Source of the DNA: Climacium dendroides
Taxonomy: Eukaryota; Streptophyta; Bryopsida; Hypnales; Climaciaceae
DNA length: 64,000 bases
Direction of reading: 5' to 3'
Assembly (NCBI GenBank): GCA_950106755.1
Contig: OX467091.1
Span: 23,453,538-23,517,537, forward strand
Shown: positions 47,346 through 58,286 of the stretch, one piece after another
Position numbering within the stretch: the first letter of the stretch is position 1
Layout of the letters: each line of letters starts with the position of its first letter
Made by a program: the position numbers and the translations under genes
Notes under the pieces: model-generated
The model's database searches: none
What the model saw: the letters and a program-made list of their open reading frames with translations, nothing else
Told to the model about the DNA's origin: nothing

Positions 47346-50256
47346 CGGAAGAGAAAAATGCTTGTTGTGAAACATGTTGAGTTTAGCAGGAAAGTTAGCG
47401 GTGCCTGACCTGAACAAAGTGCTGCGATGATCTTCTTTGGGCAAAACATTACAAATGAACAGTAGGCACAAAGCTTAGGTCACTACCCGAGTACCCGTGC
47501 TATTTATTAAAAAAATTACAACGGCTCACTACAAAATTGAAAGAGAAGAGGACGTCAATTAGTACGAATAGGTGCAATAGAGTGCCACATGTCCAACTAT
47601 GAATAAGATGCACTGTTTTATGACAATGTCACAGGAATGAGCCAGTGGGGGCATTCAGAAATCACGGGAAATGTGGTGGCTGACAAACGCTTACATCACA
47701 TCACTGGATCAACAAGTTTGGGTAACCTGCGGCGGAAATTTCTTCAAGTATTGTTCAGAAGGTCTCGATCCCCGGCTCCCAACTCATTGTACTTGCTTTC
47801 TGATTGCAGAGTGTTTTTTCTCACGGAAGTATTGTTTGCACTGTGCTTCGCAGAAGCTGACGTCTCTGAGTACACCTGACGACACTGATTAGGAACTCGT
47901 GTCTCGATCTTGGCGAGTATCGCAACATTTCCAAGCAATGAGCATGGAAATGAGCAAATCCAACCGTATGGACTACATTACACTCCTTAATTGGCACTCT
48001 CCTCCTGCGCGTCTTCCTTCGAAAGCCGCAGCATTCGCTTCAAGCTGTTCTTTTGGTGGTTTGGTGGAGAATGATTATGATAGGATCTTTCAATGACTCT
48101 GGAGAGGGAAACTCGGATAATGGATCCGATGTTTGGGGGGTAATTCAAAGTATCTCCCAACATTTCTGTCAATACCTGTAACAGGAACAATTGCGCAAGA
48201 ATGCCATGTACAGACGTCAACGAATACTGAAAAAAAAAACACTAGATTACACCAAACTCCCTCGATCAAATACACTCCATTGCCAAGCATTGAGAGCAGC
48301 AAAAGCATGATGAAAGCAAGTAAATGATTGGAAAATGAGTCTCAAACATGAAATGAGCTCAAGAATGTGCACCAAAAGAATCTGGATTTCATTTCTTGGT
48401 TTAGTGTCCATTGATACAAAGTTGTCCAAAAAGGCTCCTACTAAATCTCATGTCATACATTACGAAAAGAAGTCTTCCAAAAAAAGTCCTAAACCTCAGC
48501 AGCCTTGAGCAGCAATGTAAAGCGCATGTCGGATGACCCACAAACTAGATAATGAGAATTGATAAGCGTTATCCCTGATGGCTCTACTGCACTCCTTGAA
48601 GGCTTGAAATCCATTGCCTTGGGAAATGTGCTGCACAGACCGTATCAAGAAGTCCGACACCCGAAATGTACACCCATGGTACACCTGCAAAATCCCATCC
48701 AGTCCGAACCCACCCGACCCACAGTCAAAGATAACCCAACTCACCCTGTCAAGAATTAGACATTCCGAACCCCGCTTACCGAAACTTCAATGGATCACAC
48801 CGTCCCAACAACGACGGTAGTTCCCGCAAAACTTCCTCGAGCAAAGTCACACAAGCCGCCACTCTGCCAGTACACACTTCTCAAGGAAAAGATATTACAG
48901 AAAAGATGTAACAAAGATTAAAAAGGCTTTAACGCTGAGAAATACCTCCTTTGTATTTTTTCCTTCCAATATTTGTCTTTGAATTGAGTATTTTATTTGC
49001 TTGCATTACATTTCCTTAGTTTCATTCTGACAAAAGGAGGTGCGTGCCAAGGTCGCTAATGGTCAATGATTGTTTGTCGAGCTACCACAGTTGAAATGAT
49101 TTTAAATAAAACAATCCATCCATTAAAAAGGAAAAAGAGAGCTTTATAGTAAAATCACTGCAAGTAAGCATGAGGAACAAATTTCACTAAACCGCATGCA
49201 AACATGTCGTAGCCCTCCAAACAATTAGTGACCAGAGACAAGCTAGTCACGCAGAAAAACCAAACACTCCTGTCAAAATGAAACCAAGAAAATGAAATGT
49301 TCCTCTCGTTTTAACAAAATAGGTCACATCAAAATCACACTGTGAGCTTCTATGATAGGCTTTCACCAAATGTTGCTCCTCCAATATGATGTTCACACCA
49401 ATTGGAAGCATTAGTAACAACCTCCCTCCATAAACTCCGTTTGTTGGCTCTTAAGGACTTCGCCACAGTTACAAAACTAAAACCAAAACTAAAACTAAGG
49501 ACTAAAACCAAAACTAAAACTAAAACTAAAACTAAAAACCAAAATGAAAACTAAGAACTAAAACCAAAATGAGAAACCAAAACCCAAACCAAAACGCATC
49601 GTGTGTAGAAAAAAACCCGAACTAAATTGAATCGGCTAGGGTTCGGAGCTCTGTGACTATGGCAGCTGTTGAGATACACTCAGAACTGGGCAATATATAC
49701 TCTCACCGGCTCCAGTGGCCCCCCTGGCGCCCCCTGCATTTGCGATCCAGAGAGACCAATGACTGGAGCTGCATGTTGGCACTTGGATAAGGTTCGATGT
49801 TTTCATTTACCACAGGACGTTAACCGTTTGCGATGTGATGTAAGCGTTTGCCAGAAACCACATTTCGTGTGATTTCTGAATGCCCCGTTTTATGTGTCTC
49901 CTGCTACTGATGTGATGTAAGTTTGCCAGCAACCACCTTTCCCGTGATTTTTGAATACCCCCACTGGCTCATTCCTGTGACATTGTCATAAAACAGTGCA
50001 TCTTATTCATAGTTGGACATGTGGCACTCTACGGCACCTATTCGTAATAATTGGCGTCCTCTTTTCTTTCGATTTTGTAGTGAGCTGTTGAAATTTTTTT
50101 AATAAATAGCACGGGTAGTAATCTAAGCTTTATGCCTACTGTTCATTTGTAATTTTTGGCCCAAAGAAGATCATTGCAGCACTTTTGTTCAGGTCAAGCA
50201 GATCTAATTTTCCTCCAGAACTTAACATGTTTCACGACAAGCATTTTTCTCTTCCG
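47346..50256. mobile_element. 2.9-kb element with ~350-bp terminal inverted repeats
   Basis: The ends are long inverted repeats. The left (47346 to ~47700) begins CGGAAGAGAAAAATGCTTG. The right (~49910 to 50256) is its complement, ending CAAGCATTTTTCTCTTCCG, and similarity stops at those words. The inner 2.1 kb (47701-49819) is the right arm of the large inverted repeat. Next to the right terminal repeat, a ~55-bp piece of its inner end (GATGTGATGTAAGCGTTTGC) is duplicated at 49833-49887. No transposase was found, so it looks like a non-autonomous TIR or fold-back element. No target-site duplication is obvious. Confidence 0.6.
47701..49819 (-). repeat. Right arm of the large inverted repeat
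   Basis: Reverse-complement copy of 39902-42869. It contains one unit of the minisatellite that has seven in the left arm, and a single AACCCTAGCC where the left arm has the tandem telomere-like word. Confidence 0.85.
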
Positions 50257-50826
50257 AGAGGGCTTTCCAGAGAAGAAAATATTCACCGCAAATGATAAAC
50301 AAAGGTACGAGTTAAAAAACAAAAAAGTCTTCCGAACTTTTTTCCTCGACGAATTTGAGCTGCTTTGTTTTTGGTGCCGAATTTCTGCATCATATCCGTC
50401 AATCGTAATTACTTGCTTGTGCCCCCAAGGAGAGTCGAGCGTTAAAACAAGAATCGAAATTGCAATTAAAAAATCCAAGTTCTGTTGCAAAAACATTAAA
50501 CTCCGAATTCACTCACATCAGCGATGTGAAGATCTCGTACGTTTCTCCATCCAGATTGGGTCGGGGTCAGTCTGCAAGGAGAATCTCTTTATGCTCTTTC
50601 TTGCATGAGGTAGTGGTAAACTTCAACCACATAAAGATCAGAAGCTGATCGATTGTAATCCGGTAAATTTTTTCGAAAATCATAAAACGTAAAGGCTGAA
50701 TCGCCTACACCTCTACGTGACAAATTAATCGAATTGTGCTACTTCGATGCAATTCGTTCAAAACCAAGCCCAAAAAATGCTGGCGGTGGCGCTCGAAAGC
50801 TAAGCTAGTACTAGAAAGGAAGTGCA
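50257..50826. other. Unassigned region
   Basis: Less AT-rich than neighbouring repeats. Open frames occur on both strands, but no protein family is recognised and no confident splice structure was found. It may belong to the decayed gene to its right. Confidence 0.4.
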
Positions 50827-52135
50827 TTATCTAAGGATTGTATACTGAACGATTACAATACGATTTCTTGAAATTTTAGGTTCAACTCTATCTCTAATCC
50901 CACACCGCAGCTGCGAGTATTGTAGGAACAAGGTCACGAGCTGTAATTTCATAATCGGAAGCGTCCGCCGGCGGCAGCTGCAACTATGGAAACTCCTGCC
51001 ATCATCACAACCGAGGAACTGTTCAGTGGATTTGAGATGAAATCGTGCAACAAATTTCAAAGAAAAGTCAACAACAACCAAACACGGTATTGAATGGAAT
51101 ATGGTGGTCAGCTTGAACGTTGGCTTATACCTTCAGGGAAGCAAACACTGTAGATAGTCGTAGAGGCATACTTTCAATGCAAAGGTTGAAATCGCGATAT
51201 GTCTCACCAGATTCCCCATACAAATGTTCCAGCACTTTGTCATAGTCTAGCTCTTGAGAATCTCTACACAACCGTCAAAACGGGTCAGCCACAAAACCCT
51301 ACCGTCCGAAATGCATTGAAATATATGTATTGAGATAGCACAAGCCGATTCTTCAGGTAGAGGTGTAGACATTGATATAGTAAACCAATTTCATATTTGC
51401 CAAAGTAGCATTAACTTCATTTGGTTCGGGAATACTTCATTCCTTAGACCTTAGGGCTAAAACTACCAAGTCAGATCTGTTTGAACTTCGAAATCTCTCA
51501 AAACTGAAAATCAATCACAGGCAACACAGAATCAAATAGCTTCACTACTTTGTTTAAAAAGGTTTTTCGGCCGGCCTCTGTTTCGAAATGAGTACCTGCT
51601 TGCGTGACGATCGTCGAGAACTCCAAGTTCATCTGCAGTGTGGAGGACAATTAATTTCACCACGAGGACTACACTGCATACCCACGTAAACCGACCCACT
51701 CCACATGAAATGCTGGATGGTACGATGAAATGAAATACATGAAGTGACGATGTGCGATCTCTCGCCGATGATTCACGCGGATTCATACGTACCTCTTGAA
51801 GTGTCGGAAGAAATTTCGGCCCAGATCGGGTAGCACGTTGCAGTTCAACGGTAGCCGTGTGACTCTCCACATGGGCCAGAATCCTTTGGTTTCATCTTTT
51901 GAAACAGATAGCATTCAACTGAAGTCGCCTGACTTACGAAAGTTCAATGTAAACAACTGATCATCATCGTAATATATATTATTTACAGGATTGTGGACAC
52001 ACTTGCCTAGAGAAGAACGAATGAAATAAACTGCGTCAAGAGCTGGTGATGGCTGCCTTTTCTTTCACTTGGGGAGCGGACACATCAGCCCACGCTTCAA
52101 CAATAGTGTGGTCATGCTTCAACGAGGCTTTAACA
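50827..52135 (-). pseudogene. Remnant of an unrecognised multi-exon gene
   Basis: Coding-like pieces with splice sites on the minus strand. One, near 52135-52050, contains VEAWADVSAPQVKEKAAI. One ends at 51793 with a GTACGT donor (LQRATRSGPKFLPTLQE). One ends at 51596 (LHTADELGVLDDRHAS). One is 51263-51131 (LDYDKVLEHLYGE, then YRDFNLCIESMPLRLS). The 51596/51263 junction closes in phase to Arg. The exon entering 51.66 kb is out of phase with its upstream partner, and the first piece ends in a stop, so I call it decayed or only partly resolved. The family is not recognised. A poorly modelled intact gene remains possible. Confidence 0.45.
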
Positions 52136-52514
52136 TTTCAGCTTTGAAAAGTCATAAAAAATTCAACTCTTGTCAGAATGTTTTCATTCTTTTTGCAATT
52201 GACTTCTCTCTCAAACAATTCAATCTCTAAAAAAAATGAGAGTTGATAAATAACTTCTCCAAAGAACCTAGATAGCAAATATGTGTTGTAATGGGTAGTT
52301 CTACCTTTATTAAATTCTCTCCCACTGCATGAGAGCACAAACATGAAACATATCCATAATTAATCAAGGTAAGGCTTCCGTGATCTATGGATTTCAGATC
52401 AATATCCATCCATAGAAACATAGAAATATAGAAACAAAATCACTCGGTGTATTCAGGCAGATCTAACAAGCTGAGTGAGACCTGATGAACTCAGGCCATA
52501 TTCGTTAACCTGTA

Positions 52515-53455
52515 AAGGACCAAAGGCGTTTTTTTGGCAACATAGTGATTGTGAACAGTTCACTACAAATGGAATTTTCATTTTTTTTTCATTGAAATTT
52601 TCACACAACATGTGCCTGAGGAGTAGCTGTAAGGCCCAACAATCTTCATAACTTTTGACTACATGGTTAAAAGTTAGTGTATGATATGTAGTTTTGTTTG
52701 TTCAGTAAGCGGTCCAAGCAAGAAAAAAACTTCTTTCAAAATCACTTTTTAAAAAAATAAAAATTTGAAATTGGTTTTTCTAGATTTGTTTATACATGGA
52801 TATCTTTGAATCATTCCATTTTGATTAATGAGATGAAAGATATGAGGAGTTTTAGTTGTGGGTAGTTTGAAGGTAGTTATGGAATCTCTACTCTAAAATA
52901 AACTTCAAAGTCCTTTATTTAACTCAATTTTCAATATTTTTAGAAATAAAATAAAATAATTGGATGTAGATTGTTCATTAAAACATTACAACCATCGAGA
53001 TTGGCGTTTTTCAATTTCATAACTAAATTGTTAACAATTTTGTATTTTGAATCATTTTCTACTTCTTTCTACTTTTTATTTTTCTCTTATATGTTGTACA
53101 GTTCTAAAATGATTTGAAAATTTTCAGACATGTAGTCACCTTGCCTTGAAAGAATGAATGTAGAGAATAACCACCATTTTGGACATTTTTTCATAATGAT
53201 TTGACCTTAAGAAGTGCAACTACTCGAGTTTTTGCAGGGACAAAAAAATGATTTTTATTACTTCAAATGCTAATATCTTGCAATCTACATGCTGAAAATT
53301 TCTGAATTTCGTTTTACATATTCTCAAACCAAATTAATATAAGATCCTATGGTTAGATGTACCGAAAATATTTTTTTTCAAAAATTTTAGTTCTTGTACT
53401 AGAAATAGTAGTTTTGAAGTAGTTTTGGTGAAAACATAGTCAAAATACTTTAGGG
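52515..53455 (-). repeat. Inverted repeat copy, left arm of a local fold-back
   Basis: Reverse complement of 38820-39755. Together with 54165-54835 (direct copy) it makes a fold-back around 53455-54165. The copy at 54.2 kb lacks ~245 bp corresponding to 38940-39185. Confidence 0.78.
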
Positions 53456-54164
53456 GTTAATTTGGAATTCAAAGAAACAAGGTTTTGTAGCCAATGTGAT
53501 CTTAAGACTATTACAAAACCTTGTGCCTCCTTATGTTTGCTACAGGTACCTACAGATACTCTCCCTACAATGTACCTAATGTACATTGTTGTGGATGAAT
53601 AAATAGAATTTCACCCATAGATTGCAAGTTTTGTCCATTTTCATAGACATAAATAGCTTTGTTCTTCTATTAGTTATGGCCTTTTGCACTTCCCAATCCA
53701 TAAATGACGTTGCGGTCATTTTCTAGTTGATGAATGAGACAGAATCTTTGTATATATAATAGAAGAACAACTATTTCATTGTCTGAATTTTGCATAAAAA
53801 GGAAAGTCTTATATAGTAGTTTGACTTCAAATGAGTGTTTGTGGATTTTTTTAATCCTTAATGAATGGACTTGTGATTATAGAAATCATCCCTTCTGGCA
53901 TTGTATAAATAGTTGGTTTGAAAAATCCTAAAGCTCTGATTGGAAGTCAAACTATTATGAAAGACCTCCCCTTTTTATGCAAAATTTAGAGGATGATTAG
54001 TTGCACTTCTGTCTCATAGACAAAGATTCTCTGTCATTCATAGACCAAAAAATGGCTACAACGTTGTTTTGGGGGTTAACCCATAAACAATGTGGAAGAC
54101 GTTTTTTAGCTAATGAATGACAAAGAATCTCTCCATATAGGACAGAAGTGCAACTATTCATCCT
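53456..54164 (+). repeat. Dispersed repeat, centre of fold-back
   Basis: Begins with module A (after AGGGGTTAA), then the ATGTACATTGTTGTGG segment and the GAATGACAAAGAATCT-type units. It is the uninterrupted version of 37490-38600 and is inverted at 45840-46560. Confidence 0.75.
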
Positions 54165-55084
54165 TCAACCCCTAAAAGATTTTGACTATGTTTTCATTAA
54201 AAATGCTACAAAACTACATCTCTAGTACAAGTACCAAATTTTTGGAAGAAAAAACATTTTTGATACATAGATTGTACAACATATAGGAAAAAAAATAGAA
54301 AGTAGAAAGAATTAGAATATGATTTAAAATACAAAATTGTTAACAATTTATTTATGAAATTAAAAAATGCCAATCCCAATGGTAATTGCAATGTTTCAAT
54401 AAACAATCTACACCCCATTATATTATTTTATTTTCCAAAAAATTTGAAAATTGAGTTAAATAAAGGACTTCGAAGTTTATTTTGGACTAGAGATTTCATA
54501 ACTACCTTCAAACTACCCACAACTAAAATTCCTTGTAATTTTCATCTCATTAATCAAAATGGAATGATTCAAAGATATCCATGTATAAATAAATCTTGAA
54601 AATCAATTTCAAATTTTTATTTTTTTGAAAAGTGATTTCGAAAAATGTTTTTTTTTTGCCTAAATTATCCGCCAAACAAAGAAAACTACATATCATACGA
54701 GAACTTTTTAACCATGTAGTCAAAAGTTATGAAGATTGTTGGGCCTTAAAGCTATTCCTTGGGCACATGAAAATGAAAATTCCAAAATTGCTATGTTGCC
54801 AAAAACTATTGATTGGTCCTTTAGGGGTTAAATTTTGGAAGGCGTTCTATAGTAGTTTGTCTTCCAATGAGTTCTTTTTCATTTTTTTTAAGCCAAAAAT
54901 TCACACAATATCCAAAAAAATGATTTCCACGGTCACAGGCCCGTCCTTTAACGGTTAAGGGGGATGCTTTCCACGGTCACAGGCCCATCTTTTTAACGGT
55001 TAAGGGGATGGTTTCCACGGTCACAGACCCGTCCTGTGGGGGCTGAAGTAAATGAAAAAATCCAACCTGATCCAACTGCCAATA

Positions 55085-55376
55085 AGGTGGGTGGCTCTAA
55101 TCTGGACCCGCTTCTAAAACCAATTTGGTACATTCTACTTTTAAAATGTACGCACTGCGTACATTTCGGAAGGGGGTCGATTTTAGAATCCACTGTTTTT
55201 CAGCTTCAAAAATTTGTAACTAATTCCACAAAGGTCCAAAAAATATGAAACGACTTGGATTAGATGCCAATTCCATTTTTCTTTCTACCAAAATTCACTG
55301 AAAATTGTTTCGAGCTGTTTAGCTTTCCCAAAAATGCAATCAGCTCTTGAAGGGTCGGTTTAAGAGCCACCTACCT
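55085..55376. mobile_element. 292-bp Stowaway/Tc1-mariner-like MITE
   Basis: Terminal inverted repeats AGGTGGGTGGCTCTAA (left) and TTAAGAGCCACCTACCT (right) are flanked by TA on both sides (55083-55084 and 55377-55378). The sister copies at ~39945 and ~49785 have the empty site, with CTGCCAACATGCAGCTCC contiguous. TA duplication and short TIRs suit a Tc1/mariner-type MITE. Near the middle is a palindromic ATGTACGCACTGCGTACAT. There is no open frame. Confidence 0.75.
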
Positions 55377-55639
55377 TATGCAGCTCCAGTCATGGTCTCT
55401 CTGGATCGCAAATGCAGGGGGGCGCCAGTTATCCTCTGGAGCCGGTGAGTATTTCTAGCCCAACTCTGAGTGTATCTCAACAGCCACCATAGTCACAGAG
55501 CTCCGAACCCTAACCCTAGCCGATTCAACTTAGTTCTTAGTTTTCATTTTGGTTTTAGTTTTTAGTTTTAGTTTTGGTTTTAGTTTCTTACTTGTAGGGA
55601 AGTCTTGGAAGAGCTAAAAAATTAATTAGATGGAGGGAG

Positions 55640-55830
55640 GTTGTTATTGAGGCTTCCAATGAACATTGTATTGGAGGAACAACATTTGGTGAAAGGCTAC
55701 CATAGAAGCTTTGAGTGTGGCTCTGTGTGTGATATGTTTTGTTGAAATCATCGTATTGGAGGAGTAGCATTTGGTGAAAGTGTACCATAGAAGCGTTGAG
55801 TGTGACTTGGTTTGTTGAAACTGTCATATT
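55640..55830 (+). repeat. Short allele-like copy of the 70-90-bp minisatellite
   Basis: About three units of the GTTGAAACCGTC / GAGTAGCATTTGGTGAAAG repeat, otherwise seven-fold at 40297-40860. Confidence 0.8.
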
Positions 55831-56274
55831 GCGAAAATAGTTTATCTATCATCAAAAACAGTTTCAAAAAATCATGACAAAATTTCAGCCCATAAGTACC
55901 TACTTGAAATCCAATTTGTCCCCCAAAGGGACAATCATCCTTTAATGGCCTTATTTGTAAAATGAGACAATCTGCACATTTCGAGACTACAACCCTGAAA
56001 CATTTCTATTTAAAAATCATAGTAATTACAAAAATGATTTGAATAACATGAAATTTTAAAAAAAAATGAAAATTATAGTGATTTATTCTCGAGTCAAGGA
56101 TAAGATGAGCTTGCAACCTTTGGGAAATCAACGATTTTTATATATATTAATACATTGATATCTCAACTTACCAAGTAGTCTTAAAATTGAACAATTATTA
56201 TAATTTATCTTCGAATCGAGGATAAAAATAAGACTACCAAAAGTCTCAATATAACGAATATGGCCTTTATAGGG

Positions 56275-56720
56275 GTTAATTTTGAATCCAAAGAAACTAG
56301 GTTCTGTAACCAATGTGGTCCCAACATTGCTACAAAAACTTGTGCCTCCTTTTGTGTGCCAGAGGTACCTACAAGTACTCTTCCAGTGATCAATTTTGTA
56401 AGACTCTAAACATTGGACATGGGTCAAGCCCAACTTCAAGCTTTTACAATTTCATAGTAATTTCAGTTCAAGCTCTATATTCACCAAACTTTCTACTACA
56501 ACACCATTTCTATCATTGCACTTTTGTAAATATTTGCTTCTTCACCAAGTACTGTTGCAGATCATGTCCGCCATGGCTTAAGTCCTCGGTTGTAGGTGGC
56601 TTCACCTTACAGAGGCACTTGATTTGCATGCGCATACTGACAGATGCTTGGGGTACGTCTACGCAAGCACTTCTACATGCATCTCCTGTTATTGATGTGA
56701 TGTAACACTGGGAGCTTTGG
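56275..56720 (+). repeat. Dispersed repeat module A, near-identical copy
   Basis: Closely matches 44798-45270 over more than 400 bp, including the ATAGGGGTTAA-type left boundary. The right end runs into a TTGATGTGATGTAACACTGG word related to the inner end of the 47.3/50.2 kb terminal repeat. Confidence 0.78.
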
Positions 56721-56729
56721 GGCATTCAG

Positions 56730-57959
56730 TCGGGGTTGAACTCGGGTGTTTCAGCCCTCAGTCTAGCCCCCTCCAGCATGGGTTGGAAAACGGGGGGGCT
56801 AGATTTTCTAACCCCCAAATTGTAGCAACAGCCCGGGGCTAAATTTGAAATTTAGCCAGGGGGGTAATACTTAGCCGTAGGCTAAATTTTTTTTACAAAT
56901 CCAAAAACGTGAATGCATCTCATGACCTCTTCGGATGAATTTCATTGAAAATTGGATAGAGCTTCTTATACACAAACGGATGAATGCTTTTAACTACCTG
57001 AATGGTCACAACTAAACTGGTACTATCACACTCAAATTTAGTACACACAGCAAACATGTTTGCACAATAAGAGAAAATCTGAGAATACAGTTTGCACAAT
57101 AAGGATTTGAATGAAACTTTTTACTTTGAATTTGAATTACTAACTGAAGGTATCCATCCACTAATTCAAGTGGACAAGTATATATAGTAGTAGCTGAAGA
57201 CATGAGCTACACTGCGATCCATGCTTCATAAGCTGCAGACATACTCTCCTACAAGAAACTTAGAGGCATCATATAAATAACCTTCATTCTAAACACTCAC
57301 TCTTTCCTTTGATCTACATACATGATTGGTGAATAAAGTATCCAAATCACCATGTCCAGAAATATTTTGTATCTAACTTACTGAGTTGATCAGCTTCTTT
57401 TGACAATGAGCATCTTGAATTGAGACCCCTCTAAGCCAGTAGCATCCACGAACCAGGATCCCTCCGGAAACCACTAGTGCCATGCTTGAGAAGTTGGTTG
57501 AAAAATGAAACCATCTTACGGGCCAAAGAAGATCCACTTCGCCTGTCCATTAATCATCTGCGCAAACACCTTTCTTCTACACGTCCGCCTAACAAAGTCA
57601 TCCAACATTAATCAATACCAACTCGGGAAACTTAGTAGTTTGAGCATAGAGTAGAGAGCAGAGTGCAAAGAACAGAAATGTACCCTAATTCCGTGGAATT
57701 TTTACATCTAAATAAAACTAGCAGCAAGTAAAATCTAAAGGCATTGATTACAGAATTTCTAATGAAGGACTTTGTAGAATTGGATTTTTATAGTGTAAGG
57801 ATGCAATTAGGGTTGACATCATCAAAACAAGTTTACAATCAAACAGAAGTATAAGGAGACCTGCAAAGATATACGTAAATAAAACCAAATCCCAACTCAT
57901 ATAAAATCCAAATCAAAACAAAGCATAGGATCTCAAGTCAATAAATTCAAAACGCCCCA
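56730..57959. other. Spacer downstream of the methyltransferase-like relic
   Basis: A perfect 10-bp palindrome with a 1-nt centre (GGCTAAATTT / AAATTTAGCC) lies at about 56838-56858 in a GGGG/CCCC-rich patch. On the minus strand near 57600-57515 a short frame reads VRRTCRRKVFAQMINGQAKW before a stop. It may be a further exon or a fragment of another gene and is left unassigned. Confidence 0.4.
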
Positions 57960-58286
57960 TCAATGGCTAGAACTACTACTATCCTCCCCATGTTTAGCCA
58001 TTAGATCTATGTAATCCAAAACACGCTTATTGAAACTACAAGCGCGAGTAGGGGGTGGTGATGGTGCCTCTACAAATTGATGTGCAATCCCACCAGCATA
58101 TGAAGGGAGCTCAAATGCCTTAGGGGGACTTGTAAACATGTTTGCAGTGAGGACATGAATCAGACTTTCCCTTGGAACTCTGAATAGTCAAGAAAAGTAA
58201 ACAAATAAGTAGAAAGAAGAAACAAAGAATCATGGAGAAGAAAAAATTGCAAACAAACAATGAAGAATGCAAACAACAAACTTACG

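Larger units (their letters stand above)
54165..55840 (+). repeat. Third, partial copy of the 38.8-40.9 kb sequence
   Basis: Follows 38820-40860 in order with an internal deletion. Around 54927-55038 a ~48-bp unit containing CCACGGTCACAGGCCCGTCC is present three times (two at 39848-39908). It then has the MITE insertion, the CCCTAACCCTAGCC word, the TTTTAG tract and about three units of the GTTGAAACC minisatellite. It breaks off near 55835 into a GTTTCAAAAAATCATGAC module also seen at 44700. Confidence 0.78.

Noticed and set aside
39900..56720. Possible LTR retrotransposon because of long paired repeats
   Set aside because: The long pairs are inverted rather than direct, and no gag, reverse transcriptase or integrase text was found on either strand.
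58141..58180. CPHCKH zinc-finger-like frame near the end of the methyltransferase relic
   Set aside because: The in-phase junction from 58287 uses a different frame (VPRESLIHVLTANMF), so the Cys/His text is out of frame.
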